Assembly: GCA_001313365.1 (NCBI GenBank)
Contig: BBFS01000007.1
Span: forward strand, 22,848-86,847
Length of the DNA stretch: 64,000 bases
Source: Paenarthrobacter nitroguajacolicus JCM 14115
Lineage (GTDB): Bacteria; Actinomycetota; Actinomycetes; Actinomycetales; Micrococcaceae
Direction of reading: 5' to 3'
Position numbers and translations under genes: made by a program. The notes beneath the pieces were generated by a model. It was not told where the DNA came from and made no database searches. It worked only from the letters and a program-made list of their open reading frames with translations. This document shows positions 63,041 to 64,000 of the stretch, piece by piece. Position 1 is the first letter of the stretch, and each line of letters starts with the position of its first letter.

Positions 63041-63072
63041 AAAGGTCCCGGTCATTTCTGACCGGGACCTTT
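63041..63072 (-). terminator. Terminator of tRNA-Ala
   Basis: A 14-bp perfect stem (aaaggtcccggtca with its complement, loop TTTC) lies directly downstream of tRNA-Ala on the minus strand and ends in CCTTT there. Confidence 0.75.
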
Positions 63073-63076
63073 CTTA

Positions 63077-63155
63077 TGGTGGAGGCACGGGGGGGACTCG
63101 AACCCCGAACCCCCTGCTTGCAAAGCAGGTGCGCTACCAATTGCGCCATGCCCCC
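63077..63155 (-). tRNA. tRNA-Ala(TGC)
   Basis: On the minus strand it begins GGGGGCATGGCGCAATTGGT, has the anticodon arm CCTGC-TTTGCAA-GCAGG with anticodon TGC, and ends TGCCTCC-A-CCA (CCA encoded, 63077-63079). The T arm is CGGGG-TTCGAGT then seven C where four are expected, so the gene is three bases too long. It pairs with tRNA-Ile just upstream, the usual tandem near gyrA in this family. Confidence 0.95.
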
Positions 63156-63223
63156 ATAAGAAGCAACCCGTCAATCATACCCCATGTCCGCTGGTATTTA
63201 CCAATCCGTACCGGGCTCCTCGG

Positions 63224-63343
63224 CTAGTCCACCGTATCGGTCGACTTGCTCCAGACATCCTTCCGGGCTTCGGATTCCTGCGCCTTTTTATAGACCAGGA
63301 CACCTGCGATTGCCGCTGCCACTACTACCAGCAACTTCTTCAC
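63224..63343 (-). CDS. DLW-39 family microprotein
   Basis: An intact 39-residue protein. GTG at 63343 after GAGGTGCTT; the sequence starts VKKLLVVVAAAIAGVLVYKK and ends ARKDVWSKSTDTVD. A single N-terminal TM helix is followed by a short charged tail. It matches the DLW-39 family, known for its length of 39 residues and its position near gyrA/DUF3566 in actinobacteria; here the name-giving DLW reads DVW. It lies between the two tRNA genes. Confidence 0.85.
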   Translation of the reverse strand: MKKLLVVVAAAIAGVLVYKKAQESEARKDVWSKSTDTVD

Positions 63344-63390
63344 AAGCACCTCATTCCGGTTCAGTTTTACCTGAACCTCTTTCGGTTCCG

Positions 63391-63464
63391 TGGGCGTACC
63401 AGGACTTGAACCTGGGACCTCTTCGTTATCAGCGAAGCGCTCTAACCGCCTGAGCTATACGCCC
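63391..63464 (-). tRNA. tRNA-Ile(GAT)
   Basis: Minus strand: GGGCGTATAGCTCAGGCGGT start, anticodon loop CTGATAA with anticodon GAT, T arm with GTTCAAGT, acceptor TACGCCC and discriminator A. Length 74, all stems pair; CCA is not encoded. This gene has no long G/C run and is undamaged. Confidence 0.95.
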
Positions 63465-63583
63465 CGATGCCTCATCGGGCCGAGATATGACTGTACAGCA
63501 CATCCCGGCCCGATCTCAAATCGAGGCATTTCCCCCCCGGATGATTTCCGCCATTTTCGGCGTATTTCCGGGGGGGAATTTCG

Positions 63584-64000
63584 TTAGTCGTCGGTCAGGG
63601 TGACGCCGACGCCACCAACCAACGTTGCGGAAATGTTATACAGCACAGCCGAAAGCATGGACAGTGCAGTCAACAGGACCACGTTCACCACGGCGATGAT
63701 GGTGGCAAACGATGCCACCTGGCCAAGCGAAGCAATCTTCTTCAGTTCGAACCCACTGCCTTCGGAGCCTGCCAAAGTGCCAAGAAGGCTATCCACCTGA
63801 TTGAAGATGCCTGTGAGATCCAGCACAGTCCAGAGGACGATCGCTGCAACGACAGTAACGATGCCCAACGCAACAGACAGCAGGAATGCCATCTTCAGCA
63901 CCGACCAGGGGGGGTCAACCTTGCTGACAAGGAGGCGCGCGCGGCGGACCTTTGCCTTCGGGGGGGCCGGCTTCACAAGTCCGGGGACCACCCTGGGCAG
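63584..64000 (-). CDS. DUF3566 domain membrane protein, 5' end outside window
   Basis: The C-terminal 139 residues of a DUF3566 protein, a two-TM actinobacterial membrane protein usually encoded right after gyrA. VRRARLLVSKVDPPWSVLKM opens the domain; TM1 is FLLSVALGIVTVVAAIVLWT; VLDLTGIFNQVDSLLGTLAG and GFELKKIASLGQVASFATII precede TM2 VVNVVLLTALSMLSAVLYNI; the end is ATLVGGVGVTLTDD. The start lies beyond 64000. The usual neighbour would be gyrA just outside the window. Confidence 0.93.
   Translation of the reverse strand: MPRVVPGLVKPAPPKAKVRRARLLVSKVDPPWSVLKMAFLLSVALGIVTVVAAIVLWTVLDLTGIFNQVDSLLGTLAGSEGSGFELKKIASLGQVASFATIIAVVNVVLLTALSMLSAVLYNISATLVGGVGVTLTDD

Overview
The window looks like chromosomal DNA of a high-GC actinobacterium of the family Micrococcaceae, most like Arthrobacter or Paenarthrobacter. 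The clue is the right-hand part (about 42-64 kb), which carries the actinobacterial cell-wall and signalling block in its usual order (fhaA, fhaB, pstP, rodA, pbpA, pknA, pknB, then trpG, a class E sortase and crgA on either side). This is followed by rhomboid, ppiA, tRNA-Ala(TGC), a DLW-39 microprotein, tRNA-Ile(GAT) and a DUF3566 protein. In this family such a block lies beside gyrA/gyrB/dnaA, so the right edge is probably close to the replication origin.

A technical point governs the whole annotation. Runs of six or more G or C are extremely common and almost every long gene is broken by frameshifts at or near them. Short runs (CC, CCC, GG, AAA) have also lost bases. The same defects occur in two tRNA genes (tRNA-Ala carries three extra bases in its T arm) and in genes such as rodA and pbpA, so I read them as homopolymer length errors of the sequencing or assembly, not biology. 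I therefore give each gene one span covering all of its frame segments and say where the frame changes. Exact starts, stops and lengths have an uncertainty of a few bases.

Left part (1-24 kb): a mosaic of metabolic and accessory genes on both strands. They include a PfpI/DJ-1 amidotransferase (cut by the edge), a secreted VCBS/FG-GAP repeat protein, a DHFR-like reductase, an ArsR-type regulator divergent from an MFS exporter, glycerate kinase, a D-2-hydroxyacid dehydrogenase divergent from a GH2 glycosidase, a GDPD esterase, a sugar-nucleotide-type epimerase with an ICMT-like methyltransferase, a HAD phosphatase, a glutathionyl-hydroquinone-reductase-like protein, a PfkB sugar kinase, an alpha/beta hydrolase, a RelA/SpoT-domain alarmone synthetase and a SulP transporter.

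Middle part (21-41 kb): regulated catabolic modules. A BASS transporter is followed by a LacI regulator divergent from an alditol oxidase. A 5-oxoproline module follows (biotin carboxylase-BCCP, PxpC, PxpB, MHS transporter, PxpA, divergent GntR regulator). Next are a LysR effector domain without HTH divergent from DUF5997, an APC permease, a universal stress protein and an amine oxidase with a divergent TetR regulator, and a sugar-acid dehydratase of the enolase superfamily with a FadR-type regulator. Three of these modules have clear palindromic operators sitting on promoters.

Right part (41-64 kb): besides the cell-wall/kinase block, there is a compact translationally coupled DNA-alkylation repair cluster (Ogt, sigma factor, second Ogt with an unusual N-terminal extension, AlkB, Tag). 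Directly after it comes a roughly 680-bp gene-free region packed with DnaA boxes. These two are the most interesting items in the window.
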